This document shows positions 18,451-27,132 of a DNA stretch of 64,000 bases, piece after piece. The notes beneath the pieces were generated by a model. That model saw nothing but the letters and a program-made list of their open reading frames with translations, searched no databases and was not told the DNA's origin. Made by a program: the position numbers and the translations under genes. The DNA is taken from contig CALOBT010000031.1 in NCBI GenBank assembly GCA_942491575.1, positions 1,736,001 to 1,800,000 on the forward strand, written 5' to 3'. The stretch comes from CAZHNW01 sp942491575. GTDB lineage: Bacteria > Spirochaetota > UBA4802 > UBA5550. Position 1 is the first letter of the stretch; every line of letters starts with the position of its first letter.

Positions 18451-18871
18451 TGAGTTATCCTGGTCTTGATTATTCAGGAGACCTGTCACCGGTAATTAAC
18501 GCAAATTAAAGAACTATACTGTCAGGGTGCCCTGATCCGGCAAAGTGTTGTTTTTATGTAAATAGCCGGATTATTGAGGCGGACAGGCTGTAGTCATCCT
18601 GTAAGAAGTGTACAGAGAATCGAGGGGCGTCTGAAAGTCAATACAAAAATATTGACTCATGTGTCATTTTTTAAGGTAATTTTAAATATTTTTTTCAGAG
18701 GGATCGCCGGAAGTATTGGAGTCTTTATAAGGGGATTAGATATTATTATACAATCTTTTACCCTGACTTCTGGAATGCTCTTGACATAAAGTATTATCGA
18801 AAAGTAAATTGGCGTCGATAATTAAAGTATCGCAGATGAAATCGAATTCATGATGATGTAAAAGAAGGGAA
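18451..18871. other. 421-base intergenic region, no convincing gene
   Basis: Divergent spacer upstream of pfkA and of the small 18872 gene. Possible promoter-like TTGACA at 18781-18786 reads toward the small gene, without a good -10 box. The one longer plus-strand frame here (18574-18789) has no ribosome binding site and unremarkable composition, so I leave it out. Confidence 0.45.
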
Positions 18872-19162
18872 ATGAATAGCGGGAAGAAAGTACTATTAGA
18901 GTGTGATTCCAGTGTGAATGCCGATATCAGGCTTTTGACAGAAAACCTGCTGAAGGCATATGCACATTGCATGACCATCACAGTCCCGGAAGAGCGCCAA
19001 TCCACAATGAAAATTCTTCAGCACCTTAAAGAAGATTTTGAAGGATACTTTTCCGCTTATATCGACAGAAGGGAACATCAGCGGGAGAAAGCCACCTTTC
19101 TTGACATGCTGCAATATTATGGTTTAGATTCCGACCCGGAACTGATGGAACAAATCCAGTAA
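18872..19162 (+). CDS. small hypothetical cytoplasmic protein
   Basis: 96 residues, soluble, acidic at the end, mostly helical (LLTENLLKAYAHCMTITV; KILQHLKEDFEGYFSAYIDR; FLDMLQYYGLDSDPELMEQI). I do not recognise the family. AAGGGA lies almost against ATG 18872 with only one intervening base, so the Shine-Dalgarno spacing is poor, and a stop codon upstream rules out an earlier start in this frame. The amino-acid composition looks like a real protein. Flanked by divergent pfkA and the convergent ClC gene, with no operon partner. Confidence 0.5.
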   Translation: MNSGKKVLLECDSSVNADIRLLTENLLKAYAHCMTITVPEERQSTMKILQHLKEDFEGYFSAYIDRREHQREKATFLDMLQYYGLDSDPELMEQIQ

Positions 19163-19256
19163 AATCCACAAAGCGCAATTTCCTTACAACTGAATCCTGT
19201 CATAGAAACTGAAGGACTGAGGGGTCTTTAAACTTCCCCCATAATGCCTTAAACTT

Positions 19257-21077
19257 TCAGGTTACTTTTCGGTCCAGGAGCTTCATCTGCTGCTGCATTA
19301 CATCGATGGAACGGAGGATCCCGAGAAATTCACCTTCGGCGGTAAACACCGGGAAGTTTTCCACACCCCTTCGTTTGTCCTCACTGTTGAGAAGGCGCGG
19401 CAATAATGAATAAACTGTTTCATCCTCCTTCAGCATGGGAAAGGTGGCACGCAGCAGGTCTTCCGCAACGATGAGGGGGCCCATGGAGGCATCGAGGATC
19501 TCTTCCGCGATATCCTCCCGTATCAGAATTGTATCGATAAATCCATGCAGGTTATTTTTTTCATCGATTACCGGGAACATGTAGATGAGATCAAGGTTCT
19601 CTGTTTGCTTGATTATCCGCGGGAGCTGCATGGATGGATCGATTACCGGAAGCAAATCAGCGGTTATGGTGAGGATGTCCCTGATCGTTGTCTCCTTCAA
19701 TGCCTCCGTGTTGATGTAGCGGCCGTAATTTGCAGATGATTCAATCCTGGATTCAACCTGTGCATTGTAAAGAATTGAACGCCGTCCCAGGAAGTAGGAG
19801 GTAACCGATGCAAGGGAAAGGGGAATCAGGAGTTCATAGGTTCCGGTAATTTCAGTGATCATGATTATTGATGAGATGGGGGTATTCTCAGTAGATGAGA
19901 GAAACGCCGCCATGCCGAGAACGATGTAGGTGCCGCTGTTGAGATCGAAGCCCAGGGACTTCATGATGCCTGCGAAGAGTGCCCCGAGGGTTGCCCCGAT
20001 AACAATGGAGGGGCCAAAAAGACCCCCGTTTCCACCGGAACCAACCGTAAGGGATGTGGCGATTATCTTGCACGCAATAAAGGCGATGAGATAGGTGACG
20101 GCGCCGCCGCCATTAATTAATTCCTGAACATAGTGATATCCGACTCCTCCTGCCCGTGGAAAGATTCCCAGGAGAAGTCCCACCATCAATGCCCCCAGTA
20201 CCGGTTTTGTCCACAGGGGAATTTTTAGTGAATTGAACCAGTTCTGTATTTCGCGAAATGTTTTGGTGAAAAGGAGCGAAACTGGAATGATGCTCACCGC
20301 AAGGAGAATGGTGAAGGGGATGTCCGCCGTTTGAAAGGTGAGACTTGCAAAACGGAAGATGGCATGGTGACCGTAAATGGCAATCGATACCGCGTAGGCA
20401 ATTACCGATGCAATGACACTGTGAGCGATGTAGCCTGTTTCAATATCGCTTGAAAAGTAGAGTACCTCCGCCATATAAATGGAAGCCCCGAGGGGGGCAT
20501 GAAAGGCTGCACCGATGGCTGCGGAGGCCCCGCAGATGATAAACATTCTTCTGTTCTTGGTGAATTCAGGCAGAAGCCGTGAATAGAGAATGCCGATGGC
20601 CCCTCCCAGGTGTGCCACTGTACCCTCGATGCCGGCTGAGCCTCCGGTTCCAAGGAGTATGGGGGAAGCAAAGAGGGTCCTCACCGAAGAGGATACCGTG
20701 GAGAGATGTTTTTCGTGACCGTTAAATGAGCGGATTACCGCGTTGGTTCCGAAATCGATTGAATCTTCATTCCGGTAGGAGGGAAGATACCGGTTGCAGA
20801 TTCCCGAGACGAGACCGCCGATGGAAATGAGTCCCAGGATGATTATCGGTTTGGGGATTCCCTGTACCGAGGAAAGGAGGGGGGCACCCATGAAATGTTC
20901 GAAGTCGGATCCGATAAGGTAACGTATCAGGGTCTCCACGGTGCGCAGCAAAAAAGTGAAAAGAGACACCACCAGGCCCACCGTCAGGCCGACACCGGCA
21001 CTGATGATGAATGTTCCCCAGCGGTTATTGAAATTGAAGCGGGGAAATTTAAAGGTGATTTTGTTTTCTATGTTCAT
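19257..21077 (-). CDS. ClC-family chloride channel/transporter with C-terminal CBS domains
   Basis: 606 residues. The membrane part (about 25-430) has ClC signatures: GTGGSAGIEGTVAHLGGAIG near 145 with the gating glutamate, FHAPLGASIYMAEVLY near 190 with the inner glutamate of H+/Cl- antiporters, and GGNGGLFGPSIVIGATLGALF near 350. TENTPISSIIMITEITG follows near 398. The C-terminal 150 residues contain paired CBS-type segments (IRDILTITADLLPVI; YMFPVIDEKNNLHGFI; FPVFTAEGEFLGILR) that usually sense nucleotides or ionic conditions. Both key glutamates being present favours an exchanger over a channel. ATG 21077 is chosen: GGGGA sits seven bases upstream, while the in-frame ATG 21095 lies inside a perfect hairpin. 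Confidence 0.9.
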   Translation of the reverse strand: MNIENKITFKFPRFNFNNRWGTFIISAGVGLTVGLVVSLFTFLLRTVETLIRYLIGSDFEHFMGAPLLSSVQGIPKPIIILGLISIGGLVSGICNRYLPSYRNEDSIDFGTNAVIRSFNGHEKHLSTVSSSVRTLFASPILLGTGGSAGIEGTVAHLGGAIGILYSRLLPEFTKNRRMFIICGASAAIGAAFHAPLGASIYMAEVLYFSSDIETGYIAHSVIASVIAYAVSIAIYGHHAIFRFASLTFQTADIPFTILLAVSIIPVSLLFTKTFREIQNWFNSLKIPLWTKPVLGALMVGLLLGIFPRAGGVGYHYVQELINGGGAVTYLIAFIACKIIATSLTVGSGGNGGLFGPSIVIGATLGALFAGIMKSLGFDLNSGTYIVLGMAAFLSSTENTPISSIIMITEITGTYELLIPLSLASVTSYFLGRRSILYNAQVESRIESSANYGRYINTEALKETTIRDILTITADLLPVIDPSMQLPRIIKQTENLDLIYMFPVIDEKNNLHGFIDTILIREDIAEEILDASMGPLIVAEDLLRATFPMLKEDETVYSLLPRLLNSEDKRRGVENFPVFTAEGEFLGILRSIDVMQQQMKLLDRKVT

Positions 21078-21088
21078 TGCTGGATCCC

Positions 21089-21133
21089 CAGGCATCTCTT
21101 TTTGTAACCCCGGGTTTCAAAAAGAGATGCCTG
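21089..21133. repeat. perfect 16-base inverted repeat in the leader of the ClC gene
   Basis: CAGGCATCTCTTTTTG (21089-21104) and its exact complement CAAAAAGAGATGCCTG (21118-21133) enclose a 13-base loop. In the minus-strand transcript it ends 11 bases before the ClC start at 21077, just outside the GGGGA ribosome binding site. It sequesters the alternative ATG 21095 inside the stem. A translational-control hairpin or an operator are both possible. Confidence 0.7.
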
Positions 21134-21264
21134 CTCCTTTGGAAACATCATAATTATACAAATTTTAACGGACAACGCAAGATTTTTATTTTTTATCCGG
21201 TGACTCTCATCGGCTAAAGATATTAATACTTGAAAAGTTCCCGAATTTTTGATACAAACAGTTT

Positions 21265-21735
21265 ATGGAAACATCCCTCCTCATAGAATATCTCAATCCA
21301 TTTGTGATTGGCGCGAGCATGGTCTTCAATCAGCTTTTCAATGTAGATCTTCGCAGGGAAAAGATTGAGGTCCGGGAAAAGGTCGAGTTTGCTGAAGATG
21401 TAATGATCAGAATAAATTTTTCAGGAACGATCAGGGGGGAAGTTTTTTTTGGTCTCAGCAAAAGCATCATCTACTACATGGCGGGTATTGTTGAGCCGGA
21501 TAAAACAGTGCCAACCGTTTCAAGTGATTATATGGATATCCTGGGTGAGCTGTCAAACCTGATAATCGGCAATGCCCTCGGCATTATGGTGGTGGAAGTA
21601 AGTGCCCTTATCTCTCAGCCTATGGAGGTAACAGAGGAGGATCTTACCCGGATAAATTCTGATGACCTTCCGATCTTTGTTATTTCTCTCTACTGCACAA
21701 TCGGTCAGCTGAAACTCTATATCCGATTTGGCTGA
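21265..21735 (+). CDS. cheX: CheX-family CheY-P phosphatase-like protein
   Basis: 156 residues matching the CheX/CheC fold: an N-terminal helix (LLIEYLNPFVIGASMVFNQL), beta-sheet segments (INFSGTIRGEVFFGLSKS) and the signature helix DILGELSNLIIGNALGIM near residue 92, where the E-x2-N pair forms the phosphatase active site. This family removes phosphate from CheY in chemotaxis, and stand-alone members also act on other response regulators. No other chemotaxis gene is nearby, so its partner is unknown. It converges with the SCP2-like gene. Confidence 0.8.
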   Translation: METSLLIEYLNPFVIGASMVFNQLFNVDLRREKIEVREKVEFAEDVMIRINFSGTIRGEVFFGLSKSIIYYMAGIVEPDKTVPTVSSDYMDILGELSNLIIGNALGIMVVEVSALISQPMEVTEEDLTRINSDDLPIFVISLYCTIGQLKLYIRFG

Positions 21736-21736
21736 T

Positions 21737-21777
21737 ACTTCCATCATGCCGGCCCGGTTGAGCCGGCACGTAGAAGT
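21737..21777. terminator. hairpin between convergent genes, possible bidirectional terminator
   Basis: TGCCGGC (21747-21753) pairs with GCCGGCA (21762-21768), flanked by a further ACTTC (21737-21741)/GAAGT (21773-21777) pairing. It fills the gap between the cheX stop and the stop of the SCP2-like gene. There is no clear U-tract on either side, so termination by this element is only likely, not shown. Confidence 0.4.
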
Positions 21778-21778
21778 G

Positions 21779-22141
21779 TTACGCCTTCATCATCTGCTTG
21801 ATCGTTTCGGTAAACCAGAGGGCCAGCTGGGCGTCTCCGTCAAGCTTAAGTTTACCGTCCTGGAGCGCCTTCATGGATGCGTTGCCGTCTTTGGCAGTCA
21901 TTGTTTTAAAACCGGTATCGGCATCACTCCAGATGAGACTGATCTGGGCATTATCAATGGTAGATCCCTTTGACTCGACTTCACCATTATTAAAGGTAAA
22001 AAACCTGGCACGCTTGCTGTCTTCTGTCCTGATCTGAAGTGTGAAGTTTTTTTCCGCCAGGCGGTTCCTGAACTCAGCGCTTTTCTTCGCGGCACCCTTT
22101 AATTTTCTGTTGAGCATGTAGAGTAAAAATGAAAATTTCAT
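21779..22141 (-). CDS. SCP2 sterol-carrier-like domain protein
   Basis: 120 residues resembling a single SCP2 lipid-binding domain: RNRLAEKNFTLQIRTEDS, ARFFTFNNGEVESKG, AQISLIWSDADTGFKTM, and the closing LKLDGDAQLALWFTETIKQM. Such domains bind acyl-CoA or other lipids in a hydrophobic tunnel. ATG 22141 follows GGAGG at a good distance; the longer frame to 22225 adds unrelated residues. An inverted repeat at 22217-22237 lies upstream in the divergent spacer. The function in this organism is not evident. Confidence 0.72.
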   Translation of the reverse strand: MKFSFLLYMLNRKLKGAAKKSAEFRNRLAEKNFTLQIRTEDSKRARFFTFNNGEVESKGSTIDNAQISLIWSDADTGFKTMTAKDGNASMKALQDGKLKLDGDAQLALWFTETIKQMMKA

Positions 22142-22216
22142 ACGTCCTCCAATCCTTTGAATATTGTGTAATAGTGAGATAGCCTTTAAGAAATACAATT
22201 CTTTTTTATGGGGTGG

Positions 22217-22237
22217 GGAAGTCATTTGATGACTTCC
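22217..22237. repeat. 9-base perfect inverted repeat in divergent promoter region
   Basis: GGAAGTCAT (22217-22225) and ATGACTTCC (22229-22237) around a three-base loop. It lies between the divergent SCP2-like and Mth938-like genes, so an operator for one or both is a reasonable guess; no regulator is adjacent. Confidence 0.4.
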
Positions 22238-22321
22238 GTAAATACCAGTTTTTCTCGATTTTTTTGCCTTTGCCCCTTAATCTGCATACTCTATATTTAA
22301 TAACAAACAGGCAGGCCAGCC

Positions 22322-22663
22322 ATGATAGACCACTACTCCTTCGGCAGTATCAGGATTGACGGCAGGAATTACCGGAGGGATGTAATTATCCTCCGGGACC
22401 GGGTTATCGATAACTGGTGGCGGAAAAGCGGCCATGAACTCCACGTGGCGGATATTTCTGACATGATTGAAAAATATTTGCCTGAAGTTCTGGTTGTCGG
22501 CACCGGCAGTGCCGGTGCACTGAGGGTGATGCCTGAAACTGTCGAATACCTCGAATCAAAAAAAATCAAATTGATTGAAGAAAAAACAGGTGATGCCTGC
22601 AAGACCCTGGACCGAATAGTCCATACGAAAAAAGTTATGGGGGCATTCCATCTCACGTGCTAA
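22322..22663 (+). CDS. Mth938/AAMDC-domain protein (DUF498)
   Basis: 113 residues with the whole Mth938 domain: FGSIRIDGRNYRRDVIILRD at the start, WWRKSGHELHVADISDMIEK near 33, PEVLVVGTGSAGALRV near 54, and the closing KVMGAFHLTC. The family is widespread, its human member is AAMDC and its archaeal founder Mth938; no enzymatic role is established. A hepta-nucleotide repeat follows directly after the stop. Confidence 0.85.
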   Translation: MIDHYSFGSIRIDGRNYRRDVIILRDRVIDNWWRKSGHELHVADISDMIEKYLPEVLVVGTGSAGALRVMPETVEYLESKKIKLIEEKTGDACKTLDRIVHTKKVMGAFHLTC

Positions 22664-22691
22664 AAGTTACAAGTTACAAGTTACAAGTTAC
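22664..22691. repeat. 4 x 7-base tandem repeat (AAGTTAC)
   Basis: Four perfect head-to-tail copies of AAGTTAC, followed by a degenerate copy (AAGTGTA) to 22698. It begins at the base after the TAA stop of the Mth938-like gene and lies between convergent genes. A slippage-prone microsatellite outside coding sequence. Confidence 0.85.
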
Positions 22692-22760
22692 AAGTGTAAA
22701 GTTAAAGGTTAACTCAGTTCTTTACTTTGCCCTTGTACCTTGCAGCTTTCTCCTTTTCTG

Positions 22761-23942
22761 TTATAGTCTCATGACCCGCCGTATTGCCCTGATGATATGA
22801 TTTATCATGCCGCCGTGGAGGTAGATCGCCTTCATTGGGCAGTATTCTTCGCAGCAGTAACAGTAAATGCATTTTTTATAATCGACATGAGGATACCCCC
22901 CGTCGGTAAGAGCGATGGCTTTAAGGGCGCACTTCTTCACACAGTCACCGCATTTGTTGCACCGTGACTGGTTAATTCTTGGCTCTACAATGAACTGATC
23001 GAACATATAAATATCTAATTTTTTTGAAAGGCCCTTCTTTGGCTCCTCATCGGGGAGCTTTACATAGGGAATCAATGGAATCTTACCTGGGGTGGTAATC
23101 TTCTCAGGGGAGGCCAGACCACGTTCAATGGCTTCACGGAGTGCCGGCACCCGGTATGGGTCGAATCCCATTATTCTGCATGCGGCAATATCAAGGGCGC
23201 AGGCGTTCTCCGCAGCAAGAATCACGCCGGTAAATTTCGGTTCTCCTGTTGCCGCGGGACCATCCCCGTCCAGGCCGATGACGGCGTCCATAATGTTTAG
23301 ACCGGGATTGACGGCTTCAAATACATCCACCAGTGGTTTGCCCCAGTACTCTTTATAATCAGGACGGTTCAGAAAAATTTCATGGTAGACCTGTTTTGCC
23401 CCACCTGGGATGCAGCCGTAGATGTTCTTGATCGCCCCGGTATATCTTGCCAGGCGATGAATTTTCATCTTGGGCACATTCACCACCAGGTCATGATCAA
23501 AGACCGCACTGGTAATATAAAATGGATTTAATACGCTTCCCGTGGTAATCTTTTTAAGCAGGGTTGCTTCAAAGGGGAGCAGTTTTGCGCCATATATTTT
23601 TGCCACCGCTGTCATTCCCGTTGTCTCAAAACCTCGGCGTGTGCACCCACCCTGGTAAAAGGCAGAAGAGTCTCCAATTGTTATGGTGCAGTTATTTTCA
23701 CTGAATATTCTGCAGAGTGCATCAATAACGGCAGGGTGGGTGGATGCCGCCTGTTCTGGCCTGTTCTGTGCCATGATATTCGGCTTAAGAAGAATTTTTT
23801 TATTCTTCGGGATGGTGAATCTAATCGATTTAAGTGCGGATTTTATCGAGGTGTAGACAACATCCTGATCATAGGAAGTGCACGGTTCAACGGCTACTCT
23901 CGGATTTATCCCTGTTTGGTTATTTTTTGTTTTCTCAGGCAT
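22761..23942 (-). CDS. DUF362 protein with two C-terminal [4Fe-4S] ferredoxin motifs
   Basis: 393 residues. Residues about 20-290 form the DUF362 domain (KKILLKPNIMAQNRPEQAAS, VNVPKMKIHRLARYTGAIKN, PGLNIMDAVIGLDGDGPA). Near 330-375 are two ferredoxin-type clusters, CNKCGDCVKKCALKA and CIYCYCCEEYCPMKA. Such fusions are common in anaerobes as putative iron-sulfur oxidoreductases, with no defined substrate. ATG 23942 is chosen; an in-frame TTG at 23960 would add six residues. Neither has a clear ribosome binding site. It is divergent from the Lrp-type gene, with about 298 bases between. Confidence 0.85.
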   Translation of the reverse strand: MPEKTKNNQTGINPRVAVEPCTSYDQDVVYTSIKSALKSIRFTIPKNKKILLKPNIMAQNRPEQAASTHPAVIDALCRIFSENNCTITIGDSSAFYQGGCTRRGFETTGMTAVAKIYGAKLLPFEATLLKKITTGSVLNPFYITSAVFDHDLVVNVPKMKIHRLARYTGAIKNIYGCIPGGAKQVYHEIFLNRPDYKEYWGKPLVDVFEAVNPGLNIMDAVIGLDGDGPAATGEPKFTGVILAAENACALDIAACRIMGFDPYRVPALREAIERGLASPEKITTPGKIPLIPYVKLPDEEPKKGLSKKLDIYMFDQFIVEPRINQSRCNKCGDCVKKCALKAIALTDGGYPHVDYKKCIYCYCCEEYCPMKAIYLHGGMINHIIRAIRRVMRL

Positions 23943-24158
23943 TTCATTATGTTTTGACAATAATCGATTCTATAATAAATATAATTATATGAATGGTGAT
24001 TCCAAGTTAATATTGATGAATGCCTGCGGGGGAAATAAAGGCGGGGAACGGATAAAACAATAAATTATTTTCTATAAGCAATTAATTAGTTGCAATTTCA
24101 TGAATAAATAAAATATATTGCCATAAATTGCGGGAAAAATCATTTTTTATTCAATAAA

Positions 24159-24200
24159 TTGACATAAACATAAATGGTGTTGGGTTTTTGTGACATAAAC
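24159..24200. promoter_or_regulatory. direct repeat TGACATAAAC x2, candidate operator for the Lrp-type regulator
   Basis: The ten bases TGACATAAAC occur at 24160-24169 and again at 24191-24200, a start-to-start distance of 31 bases, close to three helical turns. They sit 41 bases upstream of the regulator start, which suits autoregulation by a multimeric Lrp-type protein. The first copy also makes TTGACA (24159-24164), a -35-like box without a good matching -10. Confidence 0.4.
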
Positions 24201-24240
24201 CGGTTCCCTGAAGGGGAGGCGGGTGCCACCTGGAGAAAAG

Positions 24241-24684
24241 ATGGAATTAGATGACCTGAACATGGCCATAATCAGGCACCTGCGGGACGGCAGGAAATCC
24301 TTCAAGGAGATTGCCCTGGACCTTTCCGTCACGGAGAATACCGTGCGCAGCAGGGTTAACCGCATGACCGATGAGGGAGTTCTGGAGATAACCGGTCTCG
24401 TAAATGCGGAAAAAATTCCCGGGCACCGGACAATTATTGTGGGTGTGAAGCTGGAGAGTATGGATCTCGTCAGCAAGGGAGAGGAATTCAGTCACCTGAA
24501 GGGAGTGGTTTCGGTTAACGTTGTTACCGGTCAGTACGATCTTATACTGACTGTTTTGCTTACGGAAGAATTCGATCTTTTGCAGTTTTATACCGGCGAG
24601 GTCTCTAAAATATCTCAGGTCAGGTCAGTGGAGACCTTTGTTGTCTATAAAAATTATAACGGCCCTGTCCCCTATGTGCTGTAA
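24241..24684 (+). CDS. Lrp/AsnC-family transcriptional regulator
   Basis: 147 residues: N-terminal winged helix-turn-helix (LDDLNMAIIRHLRDGRKSFK, then LSVTENTVRSRVNRM) and C-terminal RAM/effector domain (GVVSVNVVTGQYDLILTVLL). ATG 24241 has GGAG six bases upstream; the GTG at 24223 lies before that site and is rejected. It is the first gene of a same-strand run into gcvT, gcvPA, gcvPB and lipA, so glycine-responsive control of that operon is a natural inference. A 10-base direct repeat upstream may be its own operator. Confidence 0.85.
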   Translation: MELDDLNMAIIRHLRDGRKSFKEIALDLSVTENTVRSRVNRMTDEGVLEITGLVNAEKIPGHRTIIVGVKLESMDLVSKGEEFSHLKGVVSVNVVTGQYDLILTVLLTEEFDLLQFYTGEVSKISQVRSVETFVVYKNYNGPVPYVL

Positions 24685-24707
24685 GTGTAATTGAGAAGGA
24701 AGTTTAT

Positions 24708-26042
24708 ATGAACAGAATAGTAATAATCGGTTTCGGCTCCGCAGGATATTCCGCATTGATGGCGGCAAGAAAGCAGGACCCGAAGGCGCAGATAACCGTA
24801 ATTGACCCAAAGGATCAGGATCTTCTCCATCCCTGCGGTCTCCCCTATTCCCTTGAGGGGATTGTTGATCCAGGGGGACTGACCCAGGATATCCATCTGG
24901 ACAGAATGAAAGTCGAGAAAGTACCGGGAAAGGCTTCCGCTATTGATGCAGTATCCAAAACTGTCACGGTCGAAAGGGAAGGAGAAACCCTTGAGGTCCC
25001 CTATGACCGCTGCCTGATATGTCCCGGCAGCAGGGCACTTGTTCCTCCAATTCCGGGAGCCGCGGAATGTATCGGCAGGGGACTCTTTACTCTCACCAGC
25101 AAAACAGATCTTGATGCGATAAAGGCAAATTTGAAGGAAACTAAAAAAGCGGTTGTGATCGGTGCCGGTGCCATCGGCCTGGAAACGGCCGTTGCCCTGA
25201 AGGCGCATCTTGAAGAGGTTACGGTAATAGAAATGCAGGATCGGATACTCCCCGGAGTGCTTGATCCGGACATGGCAAAGGGGGTCGCAGAGAGCCTGGA
25301 AGAGGAAGGGATCACCCTGAAGCTGGGGGCCGGTGTTGAAAAAATACTGGGAGATAAGTCCTTTTCGGGAGTCGTCGTGGCGGGAGAAGAACTGGAAGCC
25401 CGCCTTGGAATACTCTCCGCGGGATTTGCCCCCCGCATGGAACTGGCTGAAAGTGCCGGGCTTGATACATCACGTCTTGGAATAACCGTCAACAGCCAAA
25501 TGGAGACATCCGTACCCGGCATATTCGCCGCGGGTGACTGCGCCGCAACAGTATCGGTTATTGATGAGAAGGAAGTAGGTGCAAAACTGGCAACCTCCGC
25601 ATACAAGCAGGGAATCATAGCGGGTACCTCCATTGCCGGGGGAGAGGCTGTCTACCGGGGGAGTGCCGGGACCTTTGTTACCACCATTGGCAGTCTTGAA
25701 GTGGCCGGTACAGGCTTTACAACGGAAGCGGCGAAGGAGCGGGGATTCGATGTCGCCGCAGGAAAGATTAAAACATACCAGCTGCCGGAATATTTTCCCG
25801 GCGGTGATGATATTAATATAAAAGTACTGGTGGATAAAAAGAGCCGCTGTATAATTGGCGGTCAGGCCTGGGGGAAGTCAGGGGCTGCCTCACGGATCAA
25901 CCTGCTCAGTATGGCAATAGAATTCGGAATAACTCTCGATGAGTTTACACGAACTGAAATGGCCTACTGCCCCGCAGTGAGCGAAGTGGATGATCCCCTC
26001 ATGAAGGCCTGTGATTTTGCAGCGAGGAGGATGAAGCGTTAA
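24708..26042 (+). CDS. FAD-dependent pyridine nucleotide-disulfide oxidoreductase (NADH oxidase/CoA-disulfide reductase type)
   Basis: 444 residues. FAD site IIGFGSAGYSALMAARK at the N-terminus, the single redox cysteine motif HPCGLPYS near residue 44, NAD site VVIGAGAIGLETAVAL near 150, and FAD site FAAGDCAATVSVIDEK near 272, with a C-terminal dimerisation domain. This is the single-cysteine NOX/CoADR subgroup, not dihydrolipoamide dehydrogenase, which has a CxxxxC pair. It starts 23 bases after the regulator and its TAA abuts the gcvT ATG with no gap. Position suggests it serves glycine cleavage, perhaps disposing of NADH or acting on a thiol; this is inference. Confidence 0.85.
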   Translation: MNRIVIIGFGSAGYSALMAARKQDPKAQITVIDPKDQDLLHPCGLPYSLEGIVDPGGLTQDIHLDRMKVEKVPGKASAIDAVSKTVTVEREGETLEVPYDRCLICPGSRALVPPIPGAAECIGRGLFTLTSKTDLDAIKANLKETKKAVVIGAGAIGLETAVALKAHLEEVTVIEMQDRILPGVLDPDMAKGVAESLEEEGITLKLGAGVEKILGDKSFSGVVVAGEELEARLGILSAGFAPRMELAESAGLDTSRLGITVNSQMETSVPGIFAAGDCAATVSVIDEKEVGAKLATSAYKQGIIAGTSIAGGEAVYRGSAGTFVTTIGSLEVAGTGFTTEAAKERGFDVAAGKIKTYQLPEYFPGGDDINIKVLVDKKSRCIIGGQAWGKSGAASRINLLSMAIEFGITLDEFTRTEMAYCPAVSEVDDPLMKACDFAARRMKR

Positions 26043-27131
26043 ATGAAACAGACACCGTTACATGAAGAGCACCTTAAACTGGGGGGCAAAATTGTCGACT
26101 TTGCCGGCTGGGAACTCCCCGTACTCTATACTTCCATCATAGAGGAACATCTCGCAACCAGAAATGATGCGGGCCTATTTGATATCTCTCACATGGGTGA
26201 GTTCAGGATAACCGGCAGTGATGCGGCTTCTCTTCTGGAACGCTCGATTCCGACACGCCTTTCGAAACTTGAGAAGGGGAAGGCCATGTACAGCTGCCTT
26301 CCCACGGAAAGTGGTGGCCTCATTGATGATCTGTTTATCTACATGGTATCAGATGAAGAATATTTTATCGTGGTAAATGCATCCAACAGCGACCGGGATT
26401 TTCAGCTCTTCTCTGACAATGCGGAAGGACTTGATGTAACTATTGAGAATCTTTCCGACGAAGTGGCCAAGATTGACCTGCAGGGACCAAAATCTCTCGA
26501 TATCCTGCGAAAGGTAATCGATGACAGGCGTCTCCCTGACCTGGAAAGGTTTTTCTTCTTCGATATGGAATATGGCGCTTCATCCCTCCGCATATCAAAT
26601 ACAGGGTATACCGGGGAATCCGGCTACGAGCTCTATGTAGAAAAAGATGCCGCAGCAGAACTGTGGCGTGCTATAATCGAAGCGGGAGAGCCCCTGGGAC
26701 TCAAACCATGCGGACTCGGAGCCCGGGACAGTCTCAGGATAGAGTCATGCTACAGTCTATACGGTCATGAACTCTCAGAAGAGATTTCCCCGGTTGAAGC
26801 GGGACTCCGCTGGATCATCAGCTCAAAGGAAGATTATCCCGGAAAGGCTATCCTGGAGAAACAGAAAACCGAAGGGACAGACCGGGAAATGATCTGCATT
26901 GAGATGACCGGGAAGGGGATACCCCGTGAGGGATACCGTCTTGAAAAGGATGGTACTGACATCGGCTATATAACCAGCGGTGTTTTTTCACCACTTTTCA
27001 AGAAGGGAATAGCCATGGCACTGGTCTCTTCCGGTACTGCTGCTGAAGGAGACGAACTGCAGGTGGCAATACGAAACAAAAAAGTGGCGGCTAAAGTGGT
27101 ACCGCGGCCCTTCTACCGGTACGCCGGGTGA
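26043..27131 (+). CDS. gcvT: glycine cleavage system T protein (aminomethyltransferase)
   Basis: 362 residues, the usual length. It transfers the aminomethyl carbon from lipoyl-H protein to tetrahydrofolate and releases ammonia. Visible: TPLHEEHLKLGGKIVDFAGW at the start, GLFDISHMGEF near 43, LIDDLFIYMV near 95, YTGESGYELYV near 190 and GLGARDSLRIE near 227, all conserved folate- and substrate-site segments. It begins on the base after the flavoprotein stop, so the two are tightly coupled. A 146-base insert of hairpin repeats separates it from gcvPA. Confidence 0.95.
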   Translation: MKQTPLHEEHLKLGGKIVDFAGWELPVLYTSIIEEHLATRNDAGLFDISHMGEFRITGSDAASLLERSIPTRLSKLEKGKAMYSCLPTESGGLIDDLFIYMVSDEEYFIVVNASNSDRDFQLFSDNAEGLDVTIENLSDEVAKIDLQGPKSLDILRKVIDDRRLPDLERFFFFDMEYGASSLRISNTGYTGESGYELYVEKDAAAELWRAIIEAGEPLGLKPCGLGARDSLRIESCYSLYGHELSEEISPVEAGLRWIISSKEDYPGKAILEKQKTEGTDREMICIEMTGKGIPREGYRLEKDGTDIGYITSGVFSPLFKKGIAMALVSSGTAAEGDELQVAIRNKKVAAKVVPRPFYRYAG

Positions 27132-27132
27132 T

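Noticed and set aside
18574..18789. 71-codon plus-strand frame in the pfkA upstream spacer
   Set aside because: No ribosome binding site or family resemblance; treated as non-coding.
23943..24240. Glycine riboswitch upstream of the glycine-cleavage operon
   Set aside because: I looked for the paired aptamer features and found none; only the TGACATAAAC direct repeat is present.
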